Source: Brevibacterium sanguinis (lineage in GTDB: Bacteria; Actinomycetota; Actinomycetes; Actinomycetales; Brevibacteriaceae). Taken from it: a DNA stretch of 64,000 nt. The notes beneath the pieces were generated by a model. That model searched no databases. It was not told the DNA's origin and saw nothing but the letters and a program-made list of their open reading frames with translations. Positions 17,402-27,316 of this stretch are shown here, piece by piece. Location of the stretch: assembly GCF_003315415.1 (NCBI RefSeq), contig NZ_QNSB01000001.1, forward strand, positions 124,001 through 188,000, given 5' to 3'. Position numbers and translations under genes: made by a program. Numbering within the stretch: position 1 is the stretch's first letter; every line of letters begins with the position of its first letter.

Positions 17402-18760
17402 ATGAGTCTGTCGTCCGATCCCTCCGCCCCGCAGCCCACCGCCGCCGATCCCGGCGCTCCCGGTCCCTCCGGCTCCCGGCCCATGACGGCCCGGCTGCCG
17501 ACGGTCGAGGACGCCGCGGAGATCGCTCCCGGCATCATCGACCTCCGCCGGTCCCTCCACGCCGCCGCCGAGGTCGGCCTCCACCTGCCGCGCACCCAGG
17601 AGCTCGTGTGCGAGGCGCTCGCCGGGCTCGACCTCGAGATCATCCGCGGCCGCGACCTGTCCTCGGTCGTCGCGGTCCTGCGCGGGGGCCGCCGGCGCCC
17701 CGACGCCACCGGTGAGGTGCCGGCCGTGCTGCTGCGCGGCGACATGGACGCCCTGCCCGTCAACGAGGCGACCGGCTTCGAGTTCGCCTCCACCTCGGGG
17801 CGGATGCACGCCTGCGGGCACGATCTCCACACCGCCGGCCTCGTCGGCGCCGTCGAGCTGCTCCACCGCGTCCGCGACAGCCTGCCCGGTGACGTCGTGT
17901 TCATGTTCCAGCCCGGCGAGGAGGGCTTCAACGGCGCCGGAGTGATGATCGACGAAGGGGTCCTCGACGCCTCTGGCTCCCGGGTGCGCGCGGCCTACGG
18001 CATCCACGTCTCCGCCGACCAGGACCTCGGCGTGGCGTACTGCCGCCCCGGCCCCTACATGGCGGCGTTCTCGAGGATGCGGATCATGGTCCGCGGCAAG
18101 GGCGGGCACGCCTCCCGGCCGCACACGGGTCTCGACCCGATCCAGGTCGGCGCGATGCTCGTCGGACAGCTCCAGGAGTTCGTCACCCGCCGCTTCGACA
18201 TCTTCGACCCGCTCGTCATCACCGTCGGTCAGTTCAACGGCGGCACCGCCGCCAACGTCATCCCCGACCACGCCGAGCTCGTCGTGAGCATCCGCACCTT
18301 CTCCGACGAGGTGACCGACCGCGCCGAGGCGGAGCTGCCGAAGCTCGTCTCGGACCTCGTCTCCGCCCACGGACTCGAGGCAGGCATCGAGTACGAACGG
18401 GTGCTGCCGCCGACGATCAACGACGACGACCATGCCGAGTTCTTCCTCTCGACCTTCGCCGACCTCTTCGGTCCCGACCGAGCGGTCGTCAGGGACAACC
18501 CGATCCCGGGTTCGGAGGACTTCTCCCGAGTGCTCGCGGCCGTGCCGGGTGCCTACGGGCACATCGGTGCGGCGATGCCCGACCTGCCGGTCGCGGACCG
18601 TGAGTCCAACCACTCGCCCCGGGCCCGGCACAGCGATGCCGCGCTCGCGGACCAGGCACTGTTCCTCGCGCACCTGGCCGGACGCCGCCTCGCCCGGCTC
18701 GCCGAGGAGGGCTGCGGGGACGCGAGGCCCGTCGACCCGCTGCTGCGCCGGGAGCGCTGA
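17402..18760 (+). CDS. M20D-family metal-dependent amidohydrolase
   Basis: 452 residues. Resembles N-acyl amino acid or hippurate/IAA-amino-acid hydrolases. LHAAAEVGLH, the DMDALPV motif, metal ligands in MHACGHD and the PGEEG Glu pair, then GKGGHASRPHTG in the lid and PGSEDFSRVL near the C-terminus are all present. About 30 disordered Pro/Ser residues precede the fold. ATG 17402 follows TAGACT by 6 nt, a leaderless arrangement. Substrate is unknown; amide-linked acyl amino acids are the family norm. Confidence 0.9.
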   Translation: MSLSSDPSAPQPTAADPGAPGPSGSRPMTARLPTVEDAAEIAPGIIDLRRSLHAAAEVGLHLPRTQELVCEALAGLDLEIIRGRDLSSVVAVLRGGRRRPDATGEVPAVLLRGDMDALPVNEATGFEFASTSGRMHACGHDLHTAGLVGAVELLHRVRDSLPGDVVFMFQPGEEGFNGAGVMIDEGVLDASGSRVRAAYGIHVSADQDLGVAYCRPGPYMAAFSRMRIMVRGKGGHASRPHTGLDPIQVGAMLVGQLQEFVTRRFDIFDPLVITVGQFNGGTAANVIPDHAELVVSIRTFSDEVTDRAEAELPKLVSDLVSAHGLEAGIEYERVLPPTINDDDHAEFFLSTFADLFGPDRAVVRDNPIPGSEDFSRVLAAVPGAYGHIGAAMPDLPVADRESNHSPRARHSDAALADQALFLAHLAGRRLARLAEEGCGDARPVDPLLRRER

Positions 18761-18791
18761 CCGACACGACCGACGACGGAAGGAGCAGTCG

Positions 18792-20348
18792 ATGAGCGAA
18801 CGGGCCTATCCCGGTGAGGTGATCCGCGCGGCCGAGGTCCCCCTCCTCGGCGCGGGCGCACCGCTGATGGAGCGCGCGGCCACCGCACTCGCCCTGTACT
18901 CCGCCGCCGCCCTCCGCGCGCGCGGCCGGGCGGCGCGGGACCGGCGGGTGGCGGGGTCGCGGGTCTGCGTGCTCGCAGGACCGGGCAACAACGCCGGGGA
19001 CGCCCTCTTCGCCGCCGCGTCGCTGGCCCGGGGCGGGGCGCAGGTGAGCATCGTCCTCCTCTTCGACCGCACCCACGACGAGGGGCTGCGGGCCGCCCGC
19101 CGGGCCGGCGCCCGCGCCATCGACCTCGCCGCAGTCCCCGCCGCGGATGCCCTCGAGACGCTTCGCCGCGCCGATCTCGTCCTCGACGGGATCCTCGGCA
19201 CCGGCGGCAGGCGCGGGCTGCCCGCCCACATCACCGGCCTCATCCGCGACTGGCGCCGAGGCGGGCCGACGCCGGGCACCGTCATCGCCGTCGACGTTCC
19301 CTCCGACCTCGACCCCGCGGATCCGGAGACCGCCGGCGAGCGGATCCACGCCGACCACACCGTCACCTTCGGCGGGCTCAAGGCCGAGCTCATCGACCCG
19401 CGCGTGCGCCGGTTCACCGGCCGTGTCCACGTCGTCGACATCGGCCTCGACCTCGACGCCGCCCGGGCCGCCGCCGAGGTGATGGTCGGGCCCGATCTCG
19501 CCGCCGACTTTCCGCGTCCTCGCGCGGACGATCACAAGTACTCGCGCGGGGTGCTCGGCGTCGTCGCCGGATCGGCGACCTATCCGGGTGCCGGGGTGCT
19601 CACGACCACCTCGGCGGTGGGATCCGGCATCGGGATGGTCCGGTACCTCGGAGCCGCGAGCGTCGCCGACCGGGTCCTCACCCACCACCCCGAGGTGGTC
19701 ACCGCCGAGGGTGCGGTCGACGCCCTCGTCATGGGATCGGGGGACCCCGAGGACGAGTTCGTCGCCCCCGCGCTCGAGGCGATCGCCGACACGGACGTCC
19801 CCCTCGTCCTCGACGCCGGCTCGCTGGCCCTGGTCGGCGACGACGCCGCGGCGCTGACCGGACGGCCCGTCGTCCTCACCCCGCACGCCGGCGAGCTGGC
19901 GCGGCTGCTCAGCCGCCTCCTCGGCGAGGACGTCTCCGCCTCCCGGATCACCGCGGATCCGCTGGGCTGGGCCCGGCGGGCGGCGAGCAGGACGGGTCAC
20001 ATCGTGCTGCTCAAGGGCGGGAGCACCGTCATCGCCTGTCCCGACGGGTACGCCGTGCTGCCGGAGTCCGGCCCTCCCAGCCTGGCGACGGCCGGGTCGG
20101 GGGACGTCCTCTCCGGGATCATCGGGTCACTCCTCGCCGGGGCCCATGCGCGGGCGACGCGACGCGGCGCGGAGCCGGGGGAGTCCCTCGACGACCGCAC
20201 GATCGCACGCACTCTCGGCCTCGCCGTCCTCGTCCACAACGCCGCCGGTTCGCGCTGCGTCAACGCCGGGCAGCTGGCGACGGCGGTCGGCGACGTCGTC
20301 GAGGGGCTGCTCCACCCGGACCCGAGCGCCTCGGACTCGCCGAGGTGA
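18792..20348 (+). CDS. nnrD: bifunctional NAD(P)H-hydrate epimerase and ADP-dependent dehydratase
   Basis: 518 residues. Repairs hydrated NADH/NADPH. The N-terminal epimerase (YjeF_N) half spans about 1-225 with GPGNNAGDALFAA; the C-terminal ribokinase-like dehydratase half has HKYSRGVLGVVAGSATYPGAG, TPHAGELARLL and the nucleotide loop TAGSGDVLSGIIGSLLAG. AAGGAGCAG precedes ATG 18792. It comes 31 nt after the amidohydrolase, and the fusion is the common bacterial form (also called nnr). Confidence 0.95.
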   Translation: MSERAYPGEVIRAAEVPLLGAGAPLMERAATALALYSAAALRARGRAARDRRVAGSRVCVLAGPGNNAGDALFAAASLARGGAQVSIVLLFDRTHDEGLRAARRAGARAIDLAAVPAADALETLRRADLVLDGILGTGGRRGLPAHITGLIRDWRRGGPTPGTVIAVDVPSDLDPADPETAGERIHADHTVTFGGLKAELIDPRVRRFTGRVHVVDIGLDLDAARAAAEVMVGPDLAADFPRPRADDHKYSRGVLGVVAGSATYPGAGVLTTTSAVGSGIGMVRYLGAASVADRVLTHHPEVVTAEGAVDALVMGSGDPEDEFVAPALEAIADTDVPLVLDAGSLALVGDDAAALTGRPVVLTPHAGELARLLSRLLGEDVSASRITADPLGWARRAASRTGHIVLLKGGSTVIACPDGYAVLPESGPPSLATAGSGDVLSGIIGSLLAGAHARATRRGAEPGESLDDRTIARTLGLAVLVHNAAGSRCVNAGQLATAVGDVVEGLLHPDPSASDSPR

Positions 20349-20413
20349 CCTCCGAGCTCGGAACCGACGACTCCCGGCGCCGGGCGTCGAGGCCCGGACG
20401 GTACTCTTGTCCA

Positions 20414-21628
20414 GTGACCAGAATCGAGAGCTCCGGGTCCCTGGTGCGGGCCGAGATCGACGAGGCGGCCCTGCGCGCCAACGCCGAGACCCTCGCTGGT
20501 CGGCTCTCCCCGGCCCGGCTCAAGTGCATCGTCAAGGCCAACGCCTACGGACACGGGATCGACATCGTCGCCGGCAGCCTCTTCGCCGCAGGCTGGCGGG
20601 AGTTCGGGGTCGCCACGATCCCCGAGGCACTCGCCCTGCGGGAGATCCTCGGCGAGTCCGCCGTCATCTCCGCCTGGCTCCACGGCCCCGAGACCGACTT
20701 CGCCCCCGCCGTCGGCGCCGGCATCGAGATCGGCGTCTCGACGCTGGCGTGCCTCGACTCCGTCCGGGACGCGGCCCGCCGGGCAGGGCGCGGCGCCCGC
20801 GTCCACCTCAAGGTCGACAGCGGCCTGGGCCGCAACGGCTTCAGCCCCGCGGACTTCGACGACGCCCTGCACCGGCTCGAGGAGATCGCCGCAGGACCGG
20901 TGCCCGGCGCTTCCGGCGCGCCCGGGGCCTCCTCGCCCACCGGCATCGAGATCGTCGGGATCATGAGCCACTTCGCCGTCGCCGACGAACCCGAGCGCGC
21001 GGAGACCGCCGAGCAGGTCGCGGTCTTCGACTCCGCCCGCCGCCGGCTGCGCGCCGTCCTCACCGCGGCCTCCGGACGCCTCGGCGACCCCGACCGGCTC
21101 GACATCCACATCGCCAACTCCCCGGCCGCGCTCACCCTCGACCCCCTGCCCGGAACATCGGCACGCGTGGGCCTCGCCCTCTACGGGCTCTCACCGCTGG
21201 AGGGCCGGACCCCGGCCGACCTGGGACTGCGCCCGGTCATGCGGCTCGTCTCCGAGGTCGTCAACCTCAAGCACGTGCCCGCCGGCCACGGGGCCTCCTA
21301 CGGGCTGACCTATACGACCGAGCATGACACCCGGTTCGCGCTCGTGCCCGGCGGCTACGGGGACGGGATCCCGCGCGCGGCGTCGAACCGCGCCGAGGTG
21401 GCCATCCGCGGCCGCCGCTACCCCGTCGTCGGACGGATCGCGATGGACCAGATGGTCATCGACGTCGGCGAGGGAGCCGTCGACCTCGGCGACGAGGTCG
21501 TCATCCTCGGTCCCGGCGGACCCAGCGCCGATGAGTGGGCAACCTGGTCGGATACCATCAACTACGAGATCGTCACGCGGATCAGCGCCCGCGTCGACCG
21601 GACGCCGCTGCCACCAGGGACACGATGA
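20414..21628 (+). CDS. alr: alanine racemase
   Basis: 404 residues from GTG 20414. PLP enzyme making D-alanine for peptidoglycan. The PLP lysine lies in CIVKANAYGHG; LKVDSGLGRNG, FAVADEPE, the second-base region VPAGHGASYGLTYT and GRIAMDQMVIDV follow. GTG 20414 is preferred because TACTCT lies 6 nt upstream and the residues before it look unconserved; an in-frame GTG at 20345 overlaps the nnrD stop and would add 23 residues. A Gly/Ala/Ser/Pro insert lies around 20890-20945. Confidence 0.95.
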   Translation: MTRIESSGSLVRAEIDEAALRANAETLAGRLSPARLKCIVKANAYGHGIDIVAGSLFAAGWREFGVATIPEALALREILGESAVISAWLHGPETDFAPAVGAGIEIGVSTLACLDSVRDAARRAGRGARVHLKVDSGLGRNGFSPADFDDALHRLEEIAAGPVPGASGAPGASSPTGIEIVGIMSHFAVADEPERAETAEQVAVFDSARRRLRAVLTAASGRLGDPDRLDIHIANSPAALTLDPLPGTSARVGLALYGLSPLEGRTPADLGLRPVMRLVSEVVNLKHVPAGHGASYGLTYTTEHDTRFALVPGGYGDGIPRAASNRAEVAIRGRRYPVVGRIAMDQMVIDVGEGAVDLGDEVVILGPGGPSADEWATWSDTINYEIVTRISARVDRTPLPPGTR

Positions 21629-22230
21629 AAGCACTGTTGAGATCATTGGCCCAGATGAGGGCCTTCGCCGAGGCGCTCGCCGGGCATCTGGCCCCGGGTG
21701 ACCTCCTCATCCTCTCGGGGAACCTCGGGGCGGGGAAGACGACGTTCACCCAGGCCCTGGGCTCCCACCTCGGCGTGCAGGGCCGCATCACCTCGCCGAC
21801 CTTCATCATCGCCCGTGAGCACCCCTCGGCCGGTGCCGGACCGACGCTCGTCCACGTCGACGCCTATCGCCTGTCCGACGCCGCCGAGCTCGAGGACCTC
21901 GACCTCGACTCCGAGCTCGCCGAGTCGATCACCGTCGTCGAATGGGGCGCGGGCCTCGCCGAGACCCTGAGCACCGACTACCTGAGCATCGCGATCTCCC
22001 GCACCGGGGAACCGACTGCCGAGTCCGACGCGGACGAACCGGGCACGGGCGAACCAGGCGCGGGCGAACCCGCCGACTGGGACGAATCCGACGACGACGC
22101 GGACGAACCCGCCGACGAGGCGCGCCTCGTCGAGCTCACCGCGCACGGTGAGACATGGACCGACCGGCTGCCCCGTGTCATCGGCTCGATCCGGGCCGCG
22201 GGGCTCGACTGCGAAGAGGACAGCGCATGA
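21625..22230 (+). CDS. tsaE: tRNA t6A biosynthesis ATPase TsaE
   Basis: 201 residues; family members are usually about 150. Walker A is GNLGAGKTT at residues 32-40, then TSPTFIIAREH and HVDAYRLSD. It drives the TsaB-TsaD complex that makes threonylcarbamoyl-adenosine in tRNA. ATG 21625 overlaps the alr stop (ATGA). Residues ~127-166 form an Asp/Glu/Pro/Gly-rich insert (22003-22122) that accounts for the extra length. Coupled in turn to tsaB. Confidence 0.95.
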   Translation: MKALLRSLAQMRAFAEALAGHLAPGDLLILSGNLGAGKTTFTQALGSHLGVQGRITSPTFIIAREHPSAGAGPTLVHVDAYRLSDAAELEDLDLDSELAESITVVEWGAGLAETLSTDYLSIAISRTGEPTAESDADEPGTGEPGAGEPADWDESDDDADEPADEARLVELTAHGETWTDRLPRVIGSIRAAGLDCEEDSA

Positions 22231-22934
22231 TCATTCTCGGCATCGACACCTCCCAGTCCGCCTCGGTCGCCCTCGTCGACACCTCCACGGCCACCGTCCT
22301 CGCCGCCGAGCAGGCCGACGACCCGCGTCGTCACGTCGAGTTCATCGGCCCGGCGCTCGCGCGGGTCCTGGCGCACCCGGCCTCCCCGGACCGCGTCGTC
22401 GTCGGCATCGGACCCGGCCCGTTCACGGGACTGCGCGTCGGGATCGCCGCGGGGATCGCGGTCGGTGCGGCACGCGGGATCCCCGTGCACGGGATGCTCT
22501 CCCATGCGGCGCTGGCCGAGGAGCTCAACGCTCTCGGCCCGGTGACCGGCCCGGTGCTCGTCGCCGGAGACGCCCGCCGCCGGGAGGTCTACCTCAGCGT
22601 CTACGGTCCACCGCCCGAGCCGGTGGCGAACGGCGGTGCCGGCCTTCTCGCCGGGCCCTTCGTCGCCGCGCCCGTCGACGTCGCCGAGGTGCTCGCGGCG
22701 GCGGGGTTCCCCGGCGACTCCGCCGCCGCGCGGATCGGACGGGGGTTCGCGCTCTACGCCGACGTCCTCGGCGCACCTCAACCGCACGATCTCCTCGATC
22801 CGAAGGCCGAGCACCTCGTCATGGCCGCCGCCCGTGAGCTCGCCGCCGGTCGCGAGCTGCCCGAGCCCGTGCCCGAGTATCTGCGCGAGCCCGACGCGAA
22901 GGCCGCACCGGTCCGCGAGAGCACGCTGAGATGA
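22227..22934 (+). CDS. tsaB: tRNA t6A biosynthesis protein TsaB
   Basis: 235 residues. ASKHA-fold scaffold partner of TsaD. The N-terminal IILGIDTSQSASVALVD, the RRHVEFIGPAL segment and GIGPGPFTGLRVGIAAG are characteristic. ATG 22227 sits in an ATGA overlap with tsaE. Although TsaB has an ATPase-like fold it normally has no activity of its own. Confidence 0.95.
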   Translation: MIILGIDTSQSASVALVDTSTATVLAAEQADDPRRHVEFIGPALARVLAHPASPDRVVVGIGPGPFTGLRVGIAAGIAVGAARGIPVHGMLSHAALAEELNALGPVTGPVLVAGDARRREVYLSVYGPPPEPVANGGAGLLAGPFVAAPVDVAEVLAAAGFPGDSAAARIGRGFALYADVLGAPQPHDLLDPKAEHLVMAAARELAAGRELPEPVPEYLREPDAKAAPVRESTLR

Positions 22935-23398
22935 CTCCGCTCCTCCGGCCGCTGCGGTGGTGGGAGCTCGACGTCGTCGCGGCCGCCGACGCCCGGATCT
23001 TCGGCGCGACGGCGTGGACACTCGGCTACTACTGGGCGGTCATGGCGCAGCCGGGTACCGAGATGATCGTCGCCGAGCTCGACGCCGCGGCGGGGGAGCT
23101 GAGCGCGGAGTCCCTGGCGGGCTGGATCGTCATGTCGAGCGCCGGCCAGGAGGCCGACGTGATGACGATCGCGACAACCGAGCGCGCCCGCGGGCAGGGA
23201 GTGGGGCGGGCCGTCCTCACCGCGGGACTCGACTGGGCGCGGTCCCGCGGCGCGCGGACCGTCCACCTCGAGGTCGACAGCTCCAACCCCGCGGCCATCG
23301 GCCTCTACGAATCCTTCGGGTTCACCGAATGGGGACGGCGCCCCGACTACTATCCCGGCAGCGATGCGCTCCTCATGCGGCTGACGACGACGGAGTGA
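22931..23398 (+). CDS. rimI: ribosomal-protein-alanine N-acetyltransferase, GNAT fold
   Basis: 155 residues. The acetyl-CoA loop RARGQGVGRAVLTAGLDWA and the late EVDSSNPAAIGLYESFGF are RimI-like. It lies directly after tsaB with an ATGA overlap, the usual place of rimI in actinobacteria, where it may acetylate ribosomal protein S18 or others. Its last 26 bp overlap the end of the heme oxygenase gene on the other strand. Confidence 0.9.
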   Translation: MTPLLRPLRWWELDVVAAADARIFGATAWTLGYYWAVMAQPGTEMIVAELDAAAGELSAESLAGWIVMSSAGQEADVMTIATTERARGQGVGRAVLTAGLDWARSRGARTVHLEVDSSNPAAIGLYESFGFTEWGRRPDYYPGSDALLMRLTTTE

Positions 23399-24017
23399 GG
23401 TCGGCGATCTCGCTGAGCACCTCACCGTTGAGCTCGAACGCCACGAGCGCCTCGGCGATGACGGCCTCCTCGTCGCCGCCGGTCCCGGCCAGGGCGTCGA
23501 GTCTCCTCCGGTAGGCGTCCTTGAAGGGCTTCGTCTTCCCGATCTCCGCGAAGTCCCACATCGTCAGCGCCTCGGCCTCGATCCCGTAGTGCCTGGCCAT
23601 GAGCGCGCCGATGGCCAGGCCGCCCGACAGGTCACCGAGGTACCGCGTGTAGTGATGGGCGAGGAGCGCCTCGGGGGAGCGCAGCCCGCGCAGCCGCTCC
23701 GCATACCGGCCGGTCGCCTCGACGACGGGTGGGTCGGGGTCGTCGAGGCCCGCCCGGAGACGGTCGAGGTCGTGGACGATCCGGGCGTGACGGTCGAGCC
23801 GATCGTCGGCGAAGGGGGCGAAGACTGGATGCGCGCCGAACTCCGCGGCCCTCCGCTCGAGCTCGGCGTAGATGACCTCGTACTGGGTGAGCAGGAGGGC
23901 GTAGGCGCGGGCATCGAGCCGGCCGTCCATGAGATCGACGACGAAGCCGCGGTTCTCCACATCGGAGTGGATCGTGGCCGTCGCCTCGCGCAGACGCGCG
24001 GAGAAGTCGCTCGGCAT
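23373..24017 (-). CDS. hmuO: heme oxygenase (biliverdin-producing)
   Basis: 214 residues, the usual size. Opens the heme ring to release iron, CO and biliverdin. The proximal ligand is His17 in TATIHSDVE, and the distal-helix glycine motif is YLGDLSGGLAIG. ATG 24017 has a near-perfect AAGGAGG ribosome binding site. It lies on the strand opposite to the tsa genes and breaks the tsaB-tsaD arrangement. No iron-regulator box was recognised. Confidence 0.95.
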   Translation of the reverse strand: MPSDFSARLREATATIHSDVENRGFVVDLMDGRLDARAYALLLTQYEVIYAELERRAAEFGAHPVFAPFADDRLDRHARIVHDLDRLRAGLDDPDPPVVEATGRYAERLRGLRSPEALLAHHYTRYLGDLSGGLAIGALMARHYGIEAEALTMWDFAEIGKTKPFKDAYRRRLDALAGTGGDEEAVIAEALVAFELNGEVLSEIADLTPSSSAA

Positions 24018-24119
24018 GCTGCCTCCTTGCTCGCGGGCCTCCAGCTTAGAGTCCCGGCCGAGGCGGGGCAACGCGCGGGCCCATGACCCGCCGGGGTCGG
24101 GGGCGCTAGGCTTGGGGGC

Positions 24120-25067
24120 ATGACACGAGTGCAATTGGCTGACACGAGACTCATGGTCCATCCCCTCCAGCTGGGAGGCAATCCCTTCGGCTGGGGTGCG
24201 GACAAGGAGCAGAGTTTCGCCGTCCTCGATGCCTACGCCGAGGCCGGGGGAAACTTCATCGATACCGCTGACGTCTACTCGGTCTGGGTTCCCGGCAACT
24301 CCGGCGGGGAGTCCGAAACGATCATCGGCGAGTGGATGAAAGCGCGCGGCAACCGCGACGACATGGTCATCGCCACGAAGGTCGGAATGCACCCGAAGCA
24401 CGCGGGACTCGACCCCGCCAACATCCGCGAGTGCATCGACGCCTCCCTGCGTCGCCTCGGCACCGATCACATCGACCTCTACTACGCCCACATCGACGAC
24501 GAGGAGGTCGACCAGCTCGCCGTGGCCGAGACCTTCGACGCGCTCGTGCGCTCCGGCAAGGTCCGCTACCTCGGGGCCTCGAACTTCGGCCTCGAGCGGC
24601 TGCGCTCGGCCCTGAAGATCTGCGAGAAGTACTCCTTGGCCTGCTACCGCGTGGTCCAGGACGAGTACAATCTCGTCTCCCGCAGCGCCGTCGACAGGCA
24701 GAAGCAGACGTTCCTGCGTGCCGAGGGCATCGCCGAACTCCCGTTCCACTCCCTGGCCTCGGGGTTCCTCACCGGCAAGCACACCGGCGGAGACGCCGCC
24801 GACAGCGTGCGCGGGGACCGGGTGGCCGACCTGCTGGAGAACCAGGACGCACTCGGCGCCCTCGAGGTCCTCCACGACGTCGCCTCCGCCCACGGCGCCT
24901 CGATGACCGCCACGGCCATCGCCTGGCAGCTCAGCCACGACTTCATCCCCGCGACGATCGCCTCGGCGCGGGTGCCCGAGCAGCTCACCGAACTGCTCGC
25001 GGGAACGGAGCTCGTCCTCACCGAGGCGGAGATCAGCGCGCTCGAGGACTGCTGGGCCGAGGCATGA
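24120..25067 (+). CDS. aldo/keto reductase
   Basis: 315 residues. NADPH-linked reductase with a (beta/alpha)8 barrel. [12 protein letters not shown], then ATKVGMH (catalytic Lys), DLYYAHIDD and RYLGASNFG fit the AKR family (YajO/YhdN-like). ATG 24120 follows TAGGCT after 7 nt, a leaderless arrangement. The stop overlaps the start of the SRPBCC gene. Substrate unknown. Confidence 0.93.
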   Translation: MTRVQLADTRLMVHPLQLGGNPFGWGADKEQSFAVLDAYAEAGGNFIDTADVYSVWVPGNSGGESETIIGEWMKARGNRDDMVIATKVGMHPKHAGLDPANIRECIDASLRRLGTDHIDLYYAHIDDEEVDQLAVAETFDALVRSGKVRYLGASNFGLERLRSALKICEKYSLACYRVVQDEYNLVSRSAVDRQKQTFLRAEGIAELPFHSLASGFLTGKHTGGDAADSVRGDRVADLLENQDALGALEVLHDVASAHGASMTATAIAWQLSHDFIPATIASARVPEQLTELLAGTELVLTEAEISALEDCWAEA

Positions 25068-25657
25068 TCCACCCGCGACTGGTCAGCTGGGAGAACGGCA
25101 CCGATCTCGTCATCGAGTTGCGCCTGCCCGCGACTCCCGCGACGGCCTGGGCCGCGCTCGTCGACGGATCGGCCGCGGGAGCGTGGTTCGCCCCGTTCCG
25201 CGTCGAGGACGACGGCGCCGTGTCCCCGGACCCGATCGCCGCCGCGGAGGCCCCGGAGGACGGCGCCGCCGAGGAGGCGCCGATCGCCACGGTCGTCTTC
25301 GACCTCGGCGAGACCGAACTCGAGGGCGAGATCCTCAGCTGCGAGCCCGAGGAGCACGTGCTCGTCGAACTCGACGACTTCGGGGTGCTCGGTCTGCGGC
25401 TCATCGGCCTCGAGACCGCCGAGGAGGCGGGAGCCGCCCCGGGCACGGGGGCCGAACCCGCGGGCACCGTGCTCGTGTTCACGCAGACGGCCGCCGACGT
25501 GGAGTCCGCCCGCCGGTTCGCCGCCGACCACGGGCCGATGTGGGACACGCACCTGCGCCTGTTCGCCCACACCCTGGGCGCCGAGTTCGCCGCGACGGAC
25601 GAGGCGACCCTGACCGCGCGGTACTCCGCGCTCGAGGTCGACGAGGAGGCGCGATGA
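25064..25657 (+). CDS. SRPBCC/AHSA1-like domain protein
   Basis: 197 residues. [28 protein letters not shown] is the start of a Bet v1/START-like fold, and the C-terminal half has [12 protein letters not shown]. The middle contains an Ala/Glu/Pro-rich stretch (around residues 55-75). Translationally coupled on both sides: ATGA with the reductase before it and with tsaD after it. Function unknown; such domains bind hydrophobic ligands or Hsp90 in other organisms. Confidence 0.8.
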   Translation: MIHPRLVSWENGTDLVIELRLPATPATAWAALVDGSAAGAWFAPFRVEDDGAVSPDPIAAAEAPEDGAAEEAPIATVVFDLGETELEGEILSCEPEEHVLVELDDFGVLGLRLIGLETAEEAGAAPGTGAEPAGTVLVFTQTAADVESARRFAADHGPMWDTHLRLFAHTLGAEFAATDEATLTARYSALEVDEEAR

Positions 25658-26733
25658 GCGAACCGCTGGTCCTCGGCATCGAATCCTCGTGCGACGAGAC
25701 CGGGGTCGGCATCGTCCGCGGCCGCACCCTGCTGACGAACACCGTCTCCTCGTCGATGGACGACCACGTCCGCTTCGGCGGGGTCGTCCCCGAGGTCGCC
25801 TCCCGCGCCCACGTGCAGGCGATCGGCCCCGCGATCGACTCCGCCTGCCGCGAGGCCGGCATCCGCCTGTCCGAGCTCGATGCCGTCGCCGTCACCGCCG
25901 GGCCCGGGCTCAGCGGTGCCCTCATGGTCGGGGTCGGGGCGGCGAAGGGCCTGGCCGCGGCCCTCGACCTCCCCCTCTACGGGGTCAACCACCTCGCCGC
26001 CCATGTCGCCGTCGACCTCGTCGCCGAGGACGTCGACGGTCTGCGCACGCCGACCATCGCCCTGCTCGTCTCGGGCGGGCACACGGAGATCCTGCGCATC
26101 GGCGACATCGTCGACGACATCGAACTCCTCGGGGCGACGATCGACGACGCGGCGGGGGAGGCGTTCGACAAGACCGCCCGGCTGCTCGGACTCGACTACC
26201 CGGGCGGGCCCAACATCTCGAAGGCCGCCCTCGGGCTCCTCGACGGCTCCGGCGTTCCCGGCGATCGCACCGCGGTGCGGTTCCCGCGCGGGCTCGCCCG
26301 CAAGTCCGACCTCAGGGACCCCGAGCGCCGCTACAGCTTCTCCTTCTCCGGCCTCAAGACCGCCGCCCTGCGCGAGGTGACGAGGGCCGAGGTCACCGGG
26401 GCGGACCTGCGGGTGGCCGACATCGCCGCCGGATTCGAGGACGCCGTGGTCGATGTGCTCGTGACGAAGACGCTGCTCGCCGCCGCGGACACGGGAATCG
26501 ACCACGTCGTCCTCGGCGGTGGGGTCGCCGCGAACTCCCACCTGCGCCAGGTCCTCGGTGAGCGCTGCGCCGAGGCAGGGATGACCCTGCGCGTGCCTCC
26601 GCTGCGGCTGTGCACCGACAACGGGGCGATGGTCGCGGCTCTCGGCGCCGAGCTCGTGGGCCGGGGGGTCGGTCCGAGTGACCTCGGGTTCGCCGCCGTC
26701 TCGTCCCTCGATGTCGATCATGTCCTCGTCTGA
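25654..26733 (+). CDS. tsaD: tRNA N6-adenosine threonylcarbamoyltransferase
   Basis: 359 residues. Catalytic subunit of t6A formation. SSCDET at 11-16, the metal ligands His113 and His117 in [19 protein letters not shown], and [10 protein letters not shown] with [11 protein letters not shown] are diagnostic. ATG 25654 overlaps the SRPBCC stop. It belongs functionally with tsaE and tsaB, 2.7 kb upstream. Confidence 0.97.
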   Translation: MSEPLVLGIESSCDETGVGIVRGRTLLTNTVSSSMDDHVRFGGVVPEVASRAHVQAIGPAIDSACREAGIRLSELDAVAVTAGPGLSGALMVGVGAAKGLAAALDLPLYGVNHLAAHVAVDLVAEDVDGLRTPTIALLVSGGHTEILRIGDIVDDIELLGATIDDAAGEAFDKTARLLGLDYPGGPNISKAALGLLDGSGVPGDRTAVRFPRGLARKSDLRDPERRYSFSFSGLKTAALREVTRAEVTGADLRVADIAAGFEDAVVDVLVTKTLLAAADTGIDHVVLGGGVAANSHLRQVLGERCAEAGMTLRVPPLRLCTDNGAMVAALGAELVGRGVGPSDLGFAAVSSLDVDHVLV

Positions 26734-26741
26734 AGGAAGCC

Positions 26742-27242
26742 ATGTCCACTCCTGAGAGCGAACGACCCCCGGAGCGGGAACTACGCTCCGGCGACGGCTG
26801 GGTGACCACCGGCGACGGTCGCAGGTTCTGGGGCCTCGAGGGAGCGGCGGGCCTCATGCTCCTCGACCCGCGGCGCGGAGTGCTCCTCCAGCACCGCGCC
26901 CTGTGGTCGGCCCAGGGCGGGACCTGGGGCTTTCCGGGCGGGGCCCGCGACATCGGCGAGGACGCGATCTCCGCGGCCCTGCGCGAATCCCACGAGGAGG
27001 CCGGGGTGCCCGAGGCCGCCTCGGACATCGAGATCCTCGCCACCCACGTCCTCGACCTCGAGGTCTGGAGCTACACGACGGTCATCGCGAGGACCCGGCG
27101 CCCCGTCGAGGCGAAGGTCAACGACCCCGAGAGCCTCGAGGTGAGGTGGGTGCCGATCGACGAACTCGACGACTACCCGCTGCACCCCGGGGTCGCCTCG
27201 GCGCTTCCCGAGCTCCTGGCGCTCCTCAACGACCACTCGTAG
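26742..27242 (+). CDS. Nudix hydrolase
   Basis: 166 residues. The complete Nudix box is GARDIGEDAISAALRESHEE followed by AGV, so a metal-dependent nucleoside-diphosphate-type hydrolase is expected. GGTWGFPGG precedes the box. It starts 8 nt after tsaD, with GAAGGA before ATG 26742, so it is probably cotranscribed. Substrate cannot be told. Confidence 0.92.
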   Translation: MSTPESERPPERELRSGDGWVTTGDGRRFWGLEGAAGLMLLDPRRGVLLQHRALWSAQGGTWGFPGGARDIGEDAISAALRESHEEAGVPEAASDIEILATHVLDLEVWSYTTVIARTRRPVEAKVNDPESLEVRWVPIDELDDYPLHPGVASALPELLALLNDHS

Positions 27243-27316
27243 CCGGGCTCACGCCGGGTCGGGGCATGACCGGAGGACCCGCGGGCGGAATCAGGCCGTG
27301 TCGGGTGCGGGCGGAA

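Noticed and set aside
15104-18673. A 1,189-codon open frame on the minus strand opposite glmS and acpS
   Set aside because: It mirrors the codon pattern of the real genes in a GC-rich genome, has no recognisable domain and covers three well-supported genes.
24018-24119. An iron-regulator (DtxR-type) box for the heme oxygenase gene
   Set aside because: No 19-bp dyad resembling the DtxR consensus was found in the 102-bp spacer.
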